Assembly: GCA_946406585.1 (NCBI GenBank) | Contig: CAMJLI010000002.1 | Coordinates: 1 to 47,526, forward strand | Source: an uncultured Prevotellaceae bacterium | GTDB lineage: Bacteria; Bacteroidota; Bacteroidia; Bacteroidales; Bacteroidaceae | Length of the DNA stretch: 47,526 bases | Direction: 5' to 3' | Shown here: in pieces, positions 16,784-27,074 of the stretch | How positions within the stretch are numbered: position 1 is the stretch's first letter | Layout of the letters: each line of letters begins with the position of its first letter | Position numbers and translations under genes: made by a program | Notes under the pieces: generated by a model | The model's input: the letters and a program-made list of their open reading frames with translations, nothing else | The model's database searches: none | Told to the model about the DNA's origin: nothing

Positions 16784-18933
16784 ACAAGAACGGAAACAGA
16801 AACGCCACTTCACGCTATTCATACCTGGCCTGCCTGATGACAATCCTTGGGGTGGCAGTGATAGCAAAGACCATCTACATCATGACAGCCAAGCATGATT
16901 ACTGGATGAATGTAGCCAACCAGAAGAAGCCTGCCGGCAGGATTGAGAAGGCCAATCGTGGCAACATATTGAGCGACCATGGAGAACTCATGGCCAGTTC
17001 GCTTCCCGAATACAAGCTCTTCATGGATTTCAAGGTATGCAGGGAACAAAGCGACTCTCTATGGCACGAAAAGCTGGACAGCATCTGCGATGGCCTGAGC
17101 GAAATCTTCCCCGAGAAGAGTGCCCAGGAATTCAGGAGCCATCTAATGACAGGGTATAATGACACCAGCCAGAATTATGCCATATGGCCACGACGCGTGG
17201 ACTACAACACCTTGCAACGTGTCATCAAGTTGCCCATCTTCAAGTTGCACAAATATGTAGGAGGATTCCACTATAAAGACAACAATGCACGCAGGCGCCC
17301 ATTTGGGACACTTGCACTACGCACCATAGGCGACATGTATGGCGAGAAAGACAGCGCACGTTTTGGACTTGAGCAGTCATACGACAGCATATTGCGCGGA
17401 AAAGAAGGCAAGTCGCACATGCACAAGGTGATGAACAAGTATTTGAACATCGTGGACCAGGCACCTGTGGACGGGGAAGACATTGTGACCACCATCAACG
17501 TGCAAATGCAGGACATAGCAGAGAAAGCCCTCCATGAAGAGTTGAAGGAAATCAACGCCGACGTAGGTGTGGCCATTGTGATGGAAGTGAACACAGGCGA
17601 CGTGAAAGCCATTGTAAACCTTGAGAAGTGTGGCGACGGCCTCTACCGTGAGCGCCGCAACCATGCAGTAGCCGACTTGCTGGAGCCGGGTTCTGTATTC
17701 AAGACAGCATCATTGATGGTGGCTCTCGACGACCAGAAAGTGGACACATCATACATGGTGGAGACTGGCAACGGCCAATACATGATGCATGGAGCGCAGA
17801 TGAACGACCACAACCGTGCTTCTGGCGGCAGCGGCACCATATCTCTGAGCCGTGCCCTGCAAGTAAGTTCGAACATAGGCATCAGCCGCGTGATAGACAA
17901 ATTTTACAAAGACGAGCCCGAAAAGTTTGTGGAAGGACTACATCGTGTGGGAATAGCCGAAGACCTCAACATCCCCATCAAAGGTTCAGCCCCTCCACGC
18001 ATCCGCATGCCCCACAAAAATTCCAAAAACCAATATACCAACTGGAGCCGCACCACCCTGCCATGGATGAGCATCGGCTACGAGACCCAGGTGCCCCCCA
18101 TCTCCACACTGGCATTCTACAATGCCATAGCCAACAACGGCAGAATGATGAAGCCACGCTTTGTGAAAATGAAGTTGAAAGATGGCGAAGTGAAGGCAGA
18201 ATACCCTTCAGAAGTAATCAAGGAACGGATATGCAGTCCGTCCACCCTGGCCAAGGTAAAAGACATGCTGCTCCGTGTTGTGAACAACGGCACGGGAAAG
18301 AAAGTAAAGTCGGAATCGTTTGCCATAGCAGGAAAGACAGGAACAGCCCAGATTTCCAAAGGCAACATCGGCTACAAGAGCGGTGTGACACATTACCTGG
18401 TGAGCTTTGTAGGCTATTTTCCTGCAGACGCCCCACGCTACAGCTGCATTGTCTGCATACAGAAAGCCGGCTTGCCAGCTTCCGGAGGAACGATGAGCGG
18501 CTGGGTGTTCCACAACATTGCCGAAGGCATAATGGCACACAACCTGAACATGGACATCACCAGTGCACGCGACGAACAGCAAGAACATCGGCCGATGTGC
18601 CTGAAAGGCAATCTCGAATCAGCCAACACGATACTCAACTATCTGGGATTCCACACCATCAAACGATGGTCCACCAACAATGGCAGCGTGCCATTTTGGG
18701 GCAAAGTGGGAATGGACGGCAACCAATACATACTGACACAGTCGGAGCCAGAAGACATGAGCTTGGTGCCCGACGTGGTGGGCATGGGAGCTCGTGACGC
18801 AGTGTATGAAATGGAACGGCGAGGCCTTCGCACACGCATTCAAGGGCGTGGCAAAGTAGTGTCTCAAAGCATCGCAGCAGGCAAGAAAATAGTGAGAGGA
18901 AGCACATGCGTGTTGAAAATGCAACATCAATGA
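16780..18933 (+). CDS. ftsI: Septal peptidoglycan transpeptidase FtsI (PBP3-type) with PASTA domain
   Basis: A 717-residue class B penicillin-binding protein. It has a short cytoplasmic tail, one membrane anchor (about 14-36), a pedestal domain and a transpeptidase domain. Catalytic motifs are EPGSVFK (Ser305 and Lys308), SSN (363-365) and KTGT (519-522). A C-terminal PASTA domain (about 661-717, from SLVPDVVGMGARDAV) is present; E. coli FtsI lacks it, but it is common in this phylum. The enzyme crosslinks septal peptidoglycan and works with FtsW. The start is fixed by the ATGA overlap with ftsL; upstream frame extension has no support. Confidence 0.94.
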   Translation: MNKNGNRNATSRYSYLACLMTILGVAVIAKTIYIMTAKHDYWMNVANQKKPAGRIEKANRGNILSDHGELMASSLPEYKLFMDFKVCREQSDSLWHEKLDSICDGLSEIFPEKSAQEFRSHLMTGYNDTSQNYAIWPRRVDYNTLQRVIKLPIFKLHKYVGGFHYKDNNARRRPFGTLALRTIGDMYGEKDSARFGLEQSYDSILRGKEGKSHMHKVMNKYLNIVDQAPVDGEDIVTTINVQMQDIAEKALHEELKEINADVGVAIVMEVNTGDVKAIVNLEKCGDGLYRERRNHAVADLLEPGSVFKTASLMVALDDQKVDTSYMVETGNGQYMMHGAQMNDHNRASGGSGTISLSRALQVSSNIGISRVIDKFYKDEPEKFVEGLHRVGIAEDLNIPIKGSAPPRIRMPHKNSKNQYTNWSRTTLPWMSIGYETQVPPISTLAFYNAIANNGRMMKPRFVKMKLKDGEVKAEYPSEVIKERICSPSTLAKVKDMLLRVVNNGTGKKVKSESFAIAGKTGTAQISKGNIGYKSGVTHYLVSFVGYFPADAPRYSCIVCIQKAGLPASGGTMSGWVFHNIAEGIMAHNLNMDITSARDEQQEHRPMCLKGNLESANTILNYLGFHTIKRWSTNNGSVPFWGKVGMDGNQYILTQSEPEDMSLVPDVVGMGARDAVYEMERRGLRTRIQGRGKVVSQSIAAGKKIVRGSTCVLKMQHQ

Positions 18934-18954
18934 CAATTTGAAAATAACAAAGAT

Positions 18955-20415
18955 ATGATATTAAGAACTCTACTAAAGGACATCAAGACGGTGACAGTGT
19001 CCGGCAGCATGGATGTGGAAATATCCAATGTGAATATTGATTCGCGCAAAGTAGCGCCAGGTCACCTTTTCATAGCTCTGAAAGGCACGCAGGTAGATGG
19101 CCATCAGTTCATGGACAAGGCATCATCCCAAGGAGCGTCTGCCATTGTTTGCGAACATTTGCCCGAAGCCACGTCACCTACCACAACCTATGTTGTAGTA
19201 GAATCGACAGAACGATGTGCCGGCCCTATAGCCACCGCCTTCTATGGTTATCCATCCGAGCATACGAAATTGGTTGGCGTGACAGGCACCAATGGTAAAA
19301 CCACCATTGCCACCTTATTATATAATATGTTTCGCTCAATGGGCCACAAATGCGGTCTGCTATCCACAGTATGCAACTACATCGACGTCGAAGCCGTTCC
19401 CGCCACCCACACCACTCCAGACCCGATACAGCTCAACCTGCTCCTGTCCAAGATGGTGGAAGCAGGATGTGAATACGTGTTCATGGAATGCAGCAGCCAC
19501 GCCATCCACCAGCACCGCATCGGAGGCTTGCATTTTGCTGGAGGCATATTCACCAACCTGACACGTGACCACCTTGACTATCATGGCACTTTCGAGAACT
19601 ACCGTGATGCCAAGAAAGCATTTTTCGACATGCTCCCCAAAGGCTCGTTTGCCATCATCAATGCCGATGACAAGAATGGCATGGTGATGGTGCAGAACAC
19701 CAAGGCCACCGTGAAGACATACTCCACACGAAGCATGGCCGACTATAGGGCAAGGATTTTGGAAAGCCATTTCGAAGGCATGTATTTGGAAATGGACGGG
19801 AGAGAAGTAGGAGTGCAATTCATTGGCAAATTCAATGTAAGCAACCTTCTGGCCGTCTATGGTGCCGCCTTGATGCTTGGCAAACAAGCCGATGACGTGT
19901 TGGTGGTGATGAGCACACTCCATAGCGTCAGTGGCAGGCTGCAACCAGTAAAATCGCCAGAGGGATATACAGCCATCGTCGATTATGCCCACACCCCCGA
20001 TGCCCTGGAGAACGTGCTCAACGCCATCCACGAGGTGCTCGATGGCAAAGGCAAGGTAATAACCGTTTGCGGCGCCGGTGGCAATCGCGACAAGGGCAAG
20101 CGGCCACTGATGGCACGTGAAGCCGTGCGCCAAAGCGACCGCGTGATCATCACCAGCGACAACCCCCGTTTTGAAGAGCCTCAAGCCATCATCGACGACA
20201 TGCTCGCCGGCCTCACCCCGCAGCAACGGCGCAAAGTGGTGTCGGTGGTAGACCGCCGTGAAGCCATACGCACCGCCTGCCTCATGGCAAGCAAGGGCGA
20301 CGTGGTGCTCGTAGCAGGAAAAGGGCATGAAGACTACCAAGAAATCTGCGGCGTGAAGCATCATTTTGACGACCGCGAAGAACTGCTGAAACTCTTTGCG
20401 ACACAAGCCAACTGA
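18955..20415 (+). CDS. murE: UDP-MurNAc-L-Ala-D-Glu:meso-diaminopimelate ligase
   Basis: A 486-residue Mur ligase that adds the third stem-peptide residue in the cytoplasm. The ATP-binding P-loop is GTNGKTT (111-117), followed by the family segments [10 protein letters not shown] and THLD-like [13 protein letters not shown]. The C-terminal domain holds DNPR (402-405), the motif linked to meso-diaminopimelate rather than lysine as substrate, so the peptidoglycan is predicted to be DAP type. The 21-bp gap after ftsI shows no promoter. Confidence 0.94.
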   Translation: MILRTLLKDIKTVTVSGSMDVEISNVNIDSRKVAPGHLFIALKGTQVDGHQFMDKASSQGASAIVCEHLPEATSPTTTYVVVESTERCAGPIATAFYGYPSEHTKLVGVTGTNGKTTIATLLYNMFRSMGHKCGLLSTVCNYIDVEAVPATHTTPDPIQLNLLLSKMVEAGCEYVFMECSSHAIHQHRIGGLHFAGGIFTNLTRDHLDYHGTFENYRDAKKAFFDMLPKGSFAIINADDKNGMVMVQNTKATVKTYSTRSMADYRARILESHFEGMYLEMDGREVGVQFIGKFNVSNLLAVYGAALMLGKQADDVLVVMSTLHSVSGRLQPVKSPEGYTAIVDYAHTPDALENVLNAIHEVLDGKGKVITVCGAGGNRDKGKRPLMAREAVRQSDRVIITSDNPRFEEPQAIIDDMLAGLTPQQRRKVVSVVDRREAIRTACLMASKGDVVLVAGKGHEDYQEICGVKHHFDDREELLKLFATQAN

Positions 20416-20447
20416 CACGAAACACAACAAGACAAAAACCAGAAAAC

Positions 20448-21719
20448 ATGCTATACTATATTTTCAGATTTTTCGAGCAATTCGACATACCAGGGTCACA
20501 CATGTGGCACTATATATCGTTCCGCTCTCTTGCAGCCTTGATTCTCTCGCTAATAATATCCGCTTGGTTTGGCGAGAAATTCATTGTCTACATGAAGAAG
20601 AAGAACATAACGGAGAAGCAACGCGATGCATCCATCGACCCATTTGGCGAGAAGAAAAAGAACGTGCCGTCGATGGGTGGCATAATCATTCTTGTATCGA
20701 TACTAGTCCCCACCCTTCTTTTCGGCAGGATGCGCAACATATACTTGCTTCTGATGATTGTCACCACATTGTGGCTGGGCTTTCTTGGCTTCCTCGACGA
20801 CTACATCAAGATATTCAAGAACAACAAGGACGGCCTGAAGCCAAAATTCAAGTTGGTAGGTCAAATCATCCTTGGCCTCGTGGTGGGCTTGACATTATGG
20901 GCAAGTCCAGATGCCACTATCAACGAGACCATAGTAACCGAACAAGTGGAAGGGAATGTCAAAGTCACCCACAAGTCGGAGTCGGAAAAATCCCTCAAGA
21001 CCACCATACCATTTGTAAAGAACCACAATCTGGACTACTCCATGGCGTTCAACTGGATGGGCAAATACAAGAATGCTGCGGGTTGGGTGCTGTTTGTCAT
21101 CATCACCATCCTTGTGGTGACGGCAGTGAGCAATGGTGCCAACCTGAATGACGGCATGGACGGCATGTGCGCAGGGAATTCGGCCATCATAGGTGTTGCA
21201 TTAGGCATATTTGCCTATGTGAGCAGCCACATAGAATATGCTTCCTATCTCAACATCATGTACATACCAGGCTCACAAGAGTTGGTGGTGTTCATGTGTG
21301 CATTCATTGGTGCAATGATAGGCTTCCTATGGTATAACGCATACCCCGCCCAGGTGTTCATGGGCGACACCGGCTCATTGATGATAGGCGGTGTGATAGG
21401 CGTCTGCGCCGTCATGGTGCACAAGGAACTGATGCTGCCAATCCTTTGTGGCATATTCTTTGTGGAAAGCCTCAGCGTGATATTGCAGACCGCGTATTTC
21501 AAATACCGCCTGCGCAAAGGGGAGCGAGTAAGAATATTCCGCGCCACCCCCATTCACGACAATTTCCGCAAACTCGACAAAGACCTTGACCCCACAAGCC
21601 GCTTCATCCTCAAGAATTGGCCTCAACGACAATTCCACGAATCGAAAATAACAGTGCGCTTCTGGATAACCACAATAATCCTTGCAGCACTCACAATCAT
21701 AACTCTGAAGATAAGATGA
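20448..21719 (+). CDS. mraY: Phospho-MurNAc-pentapeptide transferase
   Basis: A 423-residue polytopic membrane enzyme that transfers phospho-MurNAc-pentapeptide to undecaprenyl phosphate, giving lipid I. Key segments are KKNVPSMGGIIIL, GFLDDYIKIFKNNKDGLKPK (Asp-Asp pair), NLNDGMDGMCAG and VFMGDTGSLMIGG, followed by FRATPIHDNF with the conserved His. It is longer than E. coli MraY (360 residues) because of an extra charged stretch at about 155-190 (TIVTEQVEGNVKVTHKSE region), between membrane segments. Confidence 0.94.
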   Translation: MLYYIFRFFEQFDIPGSHMWHYISFRSLAALILSLIISAWFGEKFIVYMKKKNITEKQRDASIDPFGEKKKNVPSMGGIIILVSILVPTLLFGRMRNIYLLLMIVTTLWLGFLGFLDDYIKIFKNNKDGLKPKFKLVGQIILGLVVGLTLWASPDATINETIVTEQVEGNVKVTHKSESEKSLKTTIPFVKNHNLDYSMAFNWMGKYKNAAGWVLFVIITILVVTAVSNGANLNDGMDGMCAGNSAIIGVALGIFAYVSSHIEYASYLNIMYIPGSQELVVFMCAFIGAMIGFLWYNAYPAQVFMGDTGSLMIGGVIGVCAVMVHKELMLPILCGIFFVESLSVILQTAYFKYRLRKGERVRIFRATPIHDNFRKLDKDLDPTSRFILKNWPQRQFHESKITVRFWITTIILAALTIITLKIR

Positions 21720-21802
21720 ACTCGTGGCATTCGTGAGAATGTCGAACATGAATAATAGAAATATGTAGTACAAGAACAACAAGCGAAAACAAAAGATTGG
21801 AA

Positions 21803-23134
21803 ATGAAGAAAATAGCAATACTTGGCGCAGGCGAAAGTGGTGCAGGCGCCGCCGTCTTGGCAAAGAAAGAAGGATACGACGTATTCGTATCAGACATGTC
21901 GTCCATAAAGGACAAGTACAAGAAAATGCTCGACAGCCACGGCATAGAATGGGAGGAAGGCCATCACAGCGAGGACAAGATACTTGCATCCGAGGAGATA
22001 ATAAAAAGCCCCGGCATCCCCAACGAAGCCCCCATTGTGAAAAAAGCCATCGAGAAGGGCATCCACATAATAAGCGAAATAGAATTTGCCGGGCGCTACA
22101 CGCACTCCAAGATGATATGCATCACCGGCAGCAACGGCAAGACCACAACGACATCGCTCATATACCACATTTTCAAGACAGCCGGATACAACGTAGGCCT
22201 TGCAGGCAACATAGGCAGAAGCCTTGCGTTGCAAGTGGCAGAAGAGCCCCATGAGTATTACATCATAGAACTCAGCTCGTTCCAGCTCGACAACATGTAT
22301 GATTTCCGCGCCAACATAGCCATCCTGCTAAACATCACTCCAGACCACCTGGACCGCTATGGCAACTGCATGCAGAACTATGTTGACGCAAAGATGCGAA
22401 TCATCCAAAACCAGACAAGGGACGACAGCTTCATCTACTGGAACGACGACCCCATCATAAAGAGAGAATTGGAAAAATATGACATCAAAGCCATCCAATA
22501 CCCATTCTCCGAGTTAAAGGAAAAAGGCTCCATAGGCTACATCGAAGAGGGCATGTACAAACTGGAGGAACCCACCCCCTTCAACATGGAGCAAGAAGAG
22601 CTAAGCCTCACAGGCAAGCACAACATATACAACTCACTGGCTGCAGGACTGGCATCCAACATTGCCGGCATCCGCAAGGAATACATCCGCAAGAGCCTCA
22701 GCGACTTCCCTGGCGTGGAGCATCGCCTGGAGCGGGTGGCCACAGTGCGTGGCGTGCGCTATGTGAACGACTCAAAGGCCACCAATGTGGATGCCTGCTG
22801 GTATGCATTGGAAAGCATGGACTCACCCACAGTGCTCATCATCGGCGGCAAGGACAAAGGCAACGACTATGAGGAAATAAGGGAACTGGTGCAAAAGAAA
22901 TGCCGCGCCCTGGTCTTTTTGGGAGCCGACAACAGCAAGCTGCACAATTTCTTCGACGGGATGGGCATACCCATCCGCGACACGCACAGCATGAGCGACT
23001 GCGTATCGGCATGTTATGAACTTGCCCAACCAGGCGACACCGTCCTCCTCAGTCCATGCTGCGCAAGTTTCGACTTGTTCAAGAACATGGAAGACCGAGG
23101 CGACCAATTCAAGTCCTTGGTCCGCAGCCTTTAA
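21803..23134 (+). CDS. murD: UDP-MurNAc-L-alanine:D-glutamate ligase
   Basis: A 443-residue Mur ligase that adds D-glutamate to UDP-MurNAc-L-Ala. The N-terminal Rossmann motif is ILGAGESGAGAAVLAKK, the P-loop is ITGSNGKTTTTSL, and ELSSFQLDN, NITPDHLDRY and the C-terminal VEHRLERVATVRGVRYVNDS are all typical. The ATG at 21803 (MKKIAILGAG) is preferred to a TTG two codons earlier. The 83-bp gap after mraY holds no evident promoter or hairpin. Confidence 0.94.
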   Translation: MKKIAILGAGESGAGAAVLAKKEGYDVFVSDMSSIKDKYKKMLDSHGIEWEEGHHSEDKILASEEIIKSPGIPNEAPIVKKAIEKGIHIISEIEFAGRYTHSKMICITGSNGKTTTTSLIYHIFKTAGYNVGLAGNIGRSLALQVAEEPHEYYIIELSSFQLDNMYDFRANIAILLNITPDHLDRYGNCMQNYVDAKMRIIQNQTRDDSFIYWNDDPIIKRELEKYDIKAIQYPFSELKEKGSIGYIEEGMYKLEEPTPFNMEQEELSLTGKHNIYNSLAAGLASNIAGIRKEYIRKSLSDFPGVEHRLERVATVRGVRYVNDSKATNVDACWYALESMDSPTVLIIGGKDKGNDYEEIRELVQKKCRALVFLGADNSKLHNFFDGMGIPIRDTHSMSDCVSACYELAQPGDTVLLSPCCASFDLFKNMEDRGDQFKSLVRSL

Positions 23135-23184
23135 CGTCAAGCAGAGACTTCACAAACCATTGCTAAACAAGTGAACAAGAGCAC

Positions 23185-24447
23185 ATGAAAATATCTATTG
23201 GCAACATATTCAAGGGAGACAAGGTCATCTGGATGATATTCTTTTTCCTTTGCATTATCAGTCTAATCGAAGTGTTCAGCTCGAGCAGCACCCTCACATA
23301 CAACAAGCCCAACTACTGGGGACCCATCATCAAGCACGGCGGCATCCTGTTTGCAGGACTCGTGCTCATGGTAGTTGTCCAAAACATAGACTGCAAGTAT
23401 TTCAAGATAGCGACAATCTTCTTGATAATCTTTTCAGCCCTATCACTTTTGTGGGTGCTTGTCGCGGGCCAGACAACGAATGGAGCACAACGATGGGTGT
23501 CTATATTAGGATTACAATTCCAACCATCCGAAATAGCCAAGGGCACCATTGTTCTTGCCGTGGCACAGATTCTCAGTGCCATGCAGACAGAAAACGGCAC
23601 TGAAGAAAAAACATTCAAATACGTGCTCATAGTATCGTGCCCCCTTATATTTCTCATTTTATTCGAGAACTTCTCAACAGCCGCACTTATAGGCCTGGTG
23701 GTCATCTGCATGATGTTCTATGGCGGAGTATCGCTAAGGAAAATTGGGCAACTTGTGGGATTCCTTGCAGTGGCAGGGCTAATAATACTGTCGCTTGTCC
23801 TGCTGATAGGAAAAGACAACAGTGCTAAAGATGTCAACGACAAGAACAACCTCACAGAGCAAGTGGAAGGAAAAACGAAGAAAGAAGCCAATGCCATCGA
23901 GAAACTATTCCACAGGGCAGACACATGGAAAGGACGCATATTGAAATTCACAGATAGGAAAGACGTTGCCCCAGAGGAATTTGACCTCAACGTCGATGCA
24001 CAAGTAGGCTATTCCAACATAGCCATCGCATCTTCAGAAATCGTAGGCAAGGGTCCTGGCAATTCCGAAGCTCGCGACCTTCTACCACAAGCCTTTTCCG
24101 ACTTCATCTATGCCATCATAATCGAGGAGTTGGGACTTGCCGGAGGCATCTTCGTGATGTTCCTCTACATCTTCCTGCTTTGGCGTTCAGGAAGGATAGC
24201 CGACCGTTGTGCCAACAATTTCCCAGCCTTTTTGGTGATGGGTCTCGCCCTGTTGCTTGTCCTTCAAGCCATGTTCAACATGATGGTTGCCGTGGGACTG
24301 GCACCAGTCACAGGCCAACCCCTGCCACTAATAAGCAAAGGCGGCACCTCTACAATCATCAACTGCATCTACATAGGAGCCATTCTCAGCGTAAGCATTT
24401 CGGCAAAACGCAAAAGTGCCACTGCCATGGGAGTGAAACAAGCCTGA
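23185..24447 (+). CDS. ftsW: SEDS peptidoglycan glycosyltransferase FtsW
   Basis: A 420-residue polytopic membrane protein of the FtsW/RodA/SpoVE family, which polymerises lipid II at the septum together with FtsI. Family segments include NGAQRWVSILGLQFQPSEIAK, IVGKGPGNSEARDLLPQAFSDF, FIYAIIIEELGL and TGQPLPLISKGGTS. A charged loop at about 210-260 (DKNNLTEQVEGKTKKEAN region) is longer than in proteobacterial FtsW. Position between murD and murG supports FtsW rather than RodA. Confidence 0.92.
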   Translation: MKISIGNIFKGDKVIWMIFFFLCIISLIEVFSSSSTLTYNKPNYWGPIIKHGGILFAGLVLMVVVQNIDCKYFKIATIFLIIFSALSLLWVLVAGQTTNGAQRWVSILGLQFQPSEIAKGTIVLAVAQILSAMQTENGTEEKTFKYVLIVSCPLIFLILFENFSTAALIGLVVICMMFYGGVSLRKIGQLVGFLAVAGLIILSLVLLIGKDNSAKDVNDKNNLTEQVEGKTKKEANAIEKLFHRADTWKGRILKFTDRKDVAPEEFDLNVDAQVGYSNIAIASSEIVGKGPGNSEARDLLPQAFSDFIYAIIIEELGLAGGIFVMFLYIFLLWRSGRIADRCANNFPAFLVMGLALLLVLQAMFNMMVAVGLAPVTGQPLPLISKGGTSTIINCIYIGAILSVSISAKRKSATAMGVKQA

Positions 24448-24523
24448 AACTTGGTGTCGAAACGACAAAGACAGAAGAAGGATGTTTTTTTGTTAAGTGT
24501 CTCCAAATAAAATGCACATAAAA

Positions 24524-24555
24524 TTGCATAAAGAGGAAAAAAATAGTTACTTTTG
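24524..24555 (+). promoter_or_regulatory. Internal promoter before murG
   Basis: TTG (24524-24526), a 21-bp spacer and TACTTTTG (24548-24555) match the Bacteroidota consensus. It lies in the 125-bp ftsW-murG gap, 17 bp before the murG start, and could drive murG through ftsZ separately from the mraZ-controlled front half. Confidence 0.75.
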
Positions 24556-24572
24556 CAGTTAAAACTCAAGCT

Positions 24573-25694
24573 ATGAGCGAAAAGTTAAGATTGATAATCA
24601 GTGGTGGCGGTACGGGAGGCCATATTTTCCCAGCCATTTCGATAGCCAATGCCATCAAATCCAAGCAACCTGAAGCAGAAATCCTCTTTGTAGGAGCCCA
24701 AGGCCGCATGGAGATGGAGCGTGTCCCCGCAGCAGGATATGCCATCAAGGGCTTGCCCATCTGCGGATTTGACAGGAAGAACTATCTACGCAACTTCGTC
24801 GTGCTTTGGAAGATTTGGAAGAGCCAGCGCATGGCCAAGAGCATCATTCGCCAATTCCGCCCTATGGTGGCAGTAGGCGTAGGAGGCTATGCCAGCGGCC
24901 CCACCCTCAACCAATGCGCGGCCATGGGCATACCATGCCTCATACAAGAGCAAAACTCATACGCAGGCGTGACCAACAAGCTGTTGGCCAAGAAAGTGCA
25001 GAAAATATGCGTTGCCTATGACGGCATGGAGAAATTCTTCCCAGCAGAGAAGATAGAGAACCTGGGCAATCCGGTGCGCCAGCAATTGCTCGAGACGACC
25101 CTCAGTCGCGACGCTGCAGCACAAAAGCTTGGACTAGACCCATCCCGCAGAATCGTTCTCATAGTAGGCGGAAGCCTTGGAGCCCGCACTTTGAACCAAA
25201 GCGTGCTTCAACATCTTGACATGGTAGAAGAAAGCGATGTAGAGATACTGTGGCAGACCGGCAAATATTATCATGAGAGCATCAAGGAAACCCTAGGAGA
25301 GCACAAGCCGATAAAGAACCTCAAGGTGACAGCCTTCATAGACGACATGGGTGCGGCCTATCGGGCAGCCGACTTGGTGGTGAGCCGCGCCGGAGCCAGC
25401 AGCATATCAGAGTTTTGCCTTTTGGGCAAGCCGGTCATCCTGGTACCATCACCCAATGTGGCAGAAAACCACCAATATCACAATGCCATGGCACTTGTGA
25501 ACAAGGGAGCCGCCATTCACGTTGCCGACGACCAAGCGGCAGACACGCTGCTAAGAACAGCCATCGAGACCGTGGGCGATTCCACCCTTCTGGCATCTCT
25601 GAGCAAAAACATCCTTTCGCTTGGAAAGAAAAATTCTGCCGAAGCAATAGCAGACAGAGTGATAGATTTGGCAAGAAAAAAGACTACATACTGA
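24573..25694 (+). CDS. murG: UDP-GlcNAc:lipid I N-acetylglucosaminyltransferase
   Basis: A 373-residue GT28 glycosyltransferase that turns lipid I into lipid II on the inner face of the membrane. The N-terminal glycine-rich loop ISGGGTGGHIFPA, the second G loop GVGGYASGP, LIQEQNSYAGVTNK, the third G loop VGGSLGARTLNQSV and the donor-binding SRAGASSISEF are all present. It is preceded by its own promoter (24524-24555), and murC starts 3 bp after its stop. Confidence 0.95.
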   Translation: MSEKLRLIISGGGTGGHIFPAISIANAIKSKQPEAEILFVGAQGRMEMERVPAAGYAIKGLPICGFDRKNYLRNFVVLWKIWKSQRMAKSIIRQFRPMVAVGVGGYASGPTLNQCAAMGIPCLIQEQNSYAGVTNKLLAKKVQKICVAYDGMEKFFPAEKIENLGNPVRQQLLETTLSRDAAAQKLGLDPSRRIVLIVGGSLGARTLNQSVLQHLDMVEESDVEILWQTGKYYHESIKETLGEHKPIKNLKVTAFIDDMGAAYRAADLVVSRAGASSISEFCLLGKPVILVPSPNVAENHQYHNAMALVNKGAAIHVADDQAADTLLRTAIETVGDSTLLASLSKNILSLGKKNSAEAIADRVIDLARKKTTY

Positions 25695-25697
25695 TAA

Positions 25698-27074
25698 ATG
25701 AGCAATATAAAAGAAATACAGTCAGCATACTTCATCGGAGCAGGCGGCATCGGCATGAGCGCACTTGCTCGCTATTTCCTTCACAAGGGAATGTTTGTGG
25801 CCGGGTATGACAAGACCCCCACCCCACTAACCTCCCACCTGGAGGAAGAAGGCATGCACCTGCATTATGAGGACAACGTAGAACTCATCCCTGAGCCATG
25901 CCAGGATGCAGAAACCACACTAGTGATATACACCCCTGCCATTCCCGAAGACCACAGCGAATTGGCATATTTCAAAAACGGAGGCTTTGACCTTCAGAAA
26001 CGAGCACAAGTGCTGGGCACCCTGACAAGGTCGCACAAAGGCTTGTGTGTGGCAGGCACCCATGGCAAGACCACAACATCGTCGATGTGCGCCCACATCA
26101 TGCACCAAAGCCACCTCGACTGCAACGCATTCCTTGGAGGCATAACAAAGAACTACGGCACCAACTACATCCTCTCGGACAGCGACTATGTGGTGATTGA
26201 GGCAGATGAGTACGACCGTTCGTTCCACTGGCTCAGGCCATGGGCCACCGTCATCACAGCAACAGACCCGGACCATCTCGACATCTACGGCACAAAAGAA
26301 GCATATCTGGAAAGTTTCCGCCACTACACCACACTGATACAGCCAGGCGGTGCACTCATCATCCATGTTGGCTTGGAAATGAAAGCTGACGTAGGTGAAG
26401 GCGTACGCACCTACACCTACAGTCGCGATGAAGGCGACTTCCACGCCGAGAACATAGTCATCGACAATGGAGAGATCACTTTCGACTTCGTATCTCCAAT
26501 CAGCAGTGTGAAAGACATCTCCCTGGGTCAGCCAGTGCCCATAAACATAGACAATGCCATAGCCGCCATGGCCATGGCACAGTTGAGCGGATGCACCGAC
26601 GAAGAGCTGCGCGATGGCATGCGCACCTACCAAGGAGTGGAACGCAGGTTTGACTTCAAGCTGAAAGACAACCGTCATGTGGTGCTAAGCGACTACGCCC
26701 ACCACCCCATTGAAATATACCAAAGTGCAAAAAGCATTCGCGAGCTATACCGCAACCGCAAGGTCACCGCACTGTTCCAGCCACATCTATACAGCCGCAC
26801 CCGCGACTTCTACAAGGAATTTGCAGACAGTCTGAGCCTGCTCGACGAGGTGATACTATGCGAGATCTACCCTGCACGTGAAAAGCCGATACCCGGTGTG
26901 ACATCACGCCTCATCTACGACAACTTGCGCCCTGGCGTAGAGCGCCGCCTGATTAAGAAGGACGAAGTGCTAGACTATGTAAAAAGTCGTGATTTCGATG
27001 TTCTCATCATTCTGGGTGCCGGTGATTTGGACAATTATGCATCCTCCATAGCAAACATTCTAAAGGAAAAATGA
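25698..27074 (+). CDS. murC: UDP-MurNAc:L-alanine ligase
   Basis: A 458-residue Mur ligase that adds the first amino acid of the stem peptide. The N-terminal FIGAGGIGMSALARYF Rossmann motif, the P-loop VAGTHGKTTTSSM, EADEYDRSFHWL, ATDPDHLDIYG and the C-terminal DYAHHPIEI are family markers. A MurC identity is favoured over the related Mpl by the dcw context and length. The stop overlaps ftsQ by 4 bp. Confidence 0.94.
   Translation: MSNIKEIQSAYFIGAGGIGMSALARYFLHKGMFVAGYDKTPTPLTSHLEEEGMHLHYEDNVELIPEPCQDAETTLVIYTPAIPEDHSELAYFKNGGFDLQKRAQVLGTLTRSHKGLCVAGTHGKTTTSSMCAHIMHQSHLDCNAFLGGITKNYGTNYILSDSDYVVIEADEYDRSFHWLRPWATVITATDPDHLDIYGTKEAYLESFRHYTTLIQPGGALIIHVGLEMKADVGEGVRTYTYSRDEGDFHAENIVIDNGEITFDFVSPISSVKDISLGQPVPINIDNAIAAMAMAQLSGCTDEELRDGMRTYQGVERRFDFKLKDNRHVVLSDYAHHPIEIYQSAKSIRELYRNRKVTALFQPHLYSRTRDFYKEFADSLSLLDEVILCEIYPAREKPIPGVTSRLIYDNLRPGVERRLIKKDEVLDYVKSRDFDVLIILGAGDLDNYASSIANILKEK

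Noticed and set aside
19360..20430. 356-codon minus-strand frame opposite murE
   Set aside because: murE motifs on the + strand are unequivocal; the antisense product is His/Val/Gly-rich shadow coding.
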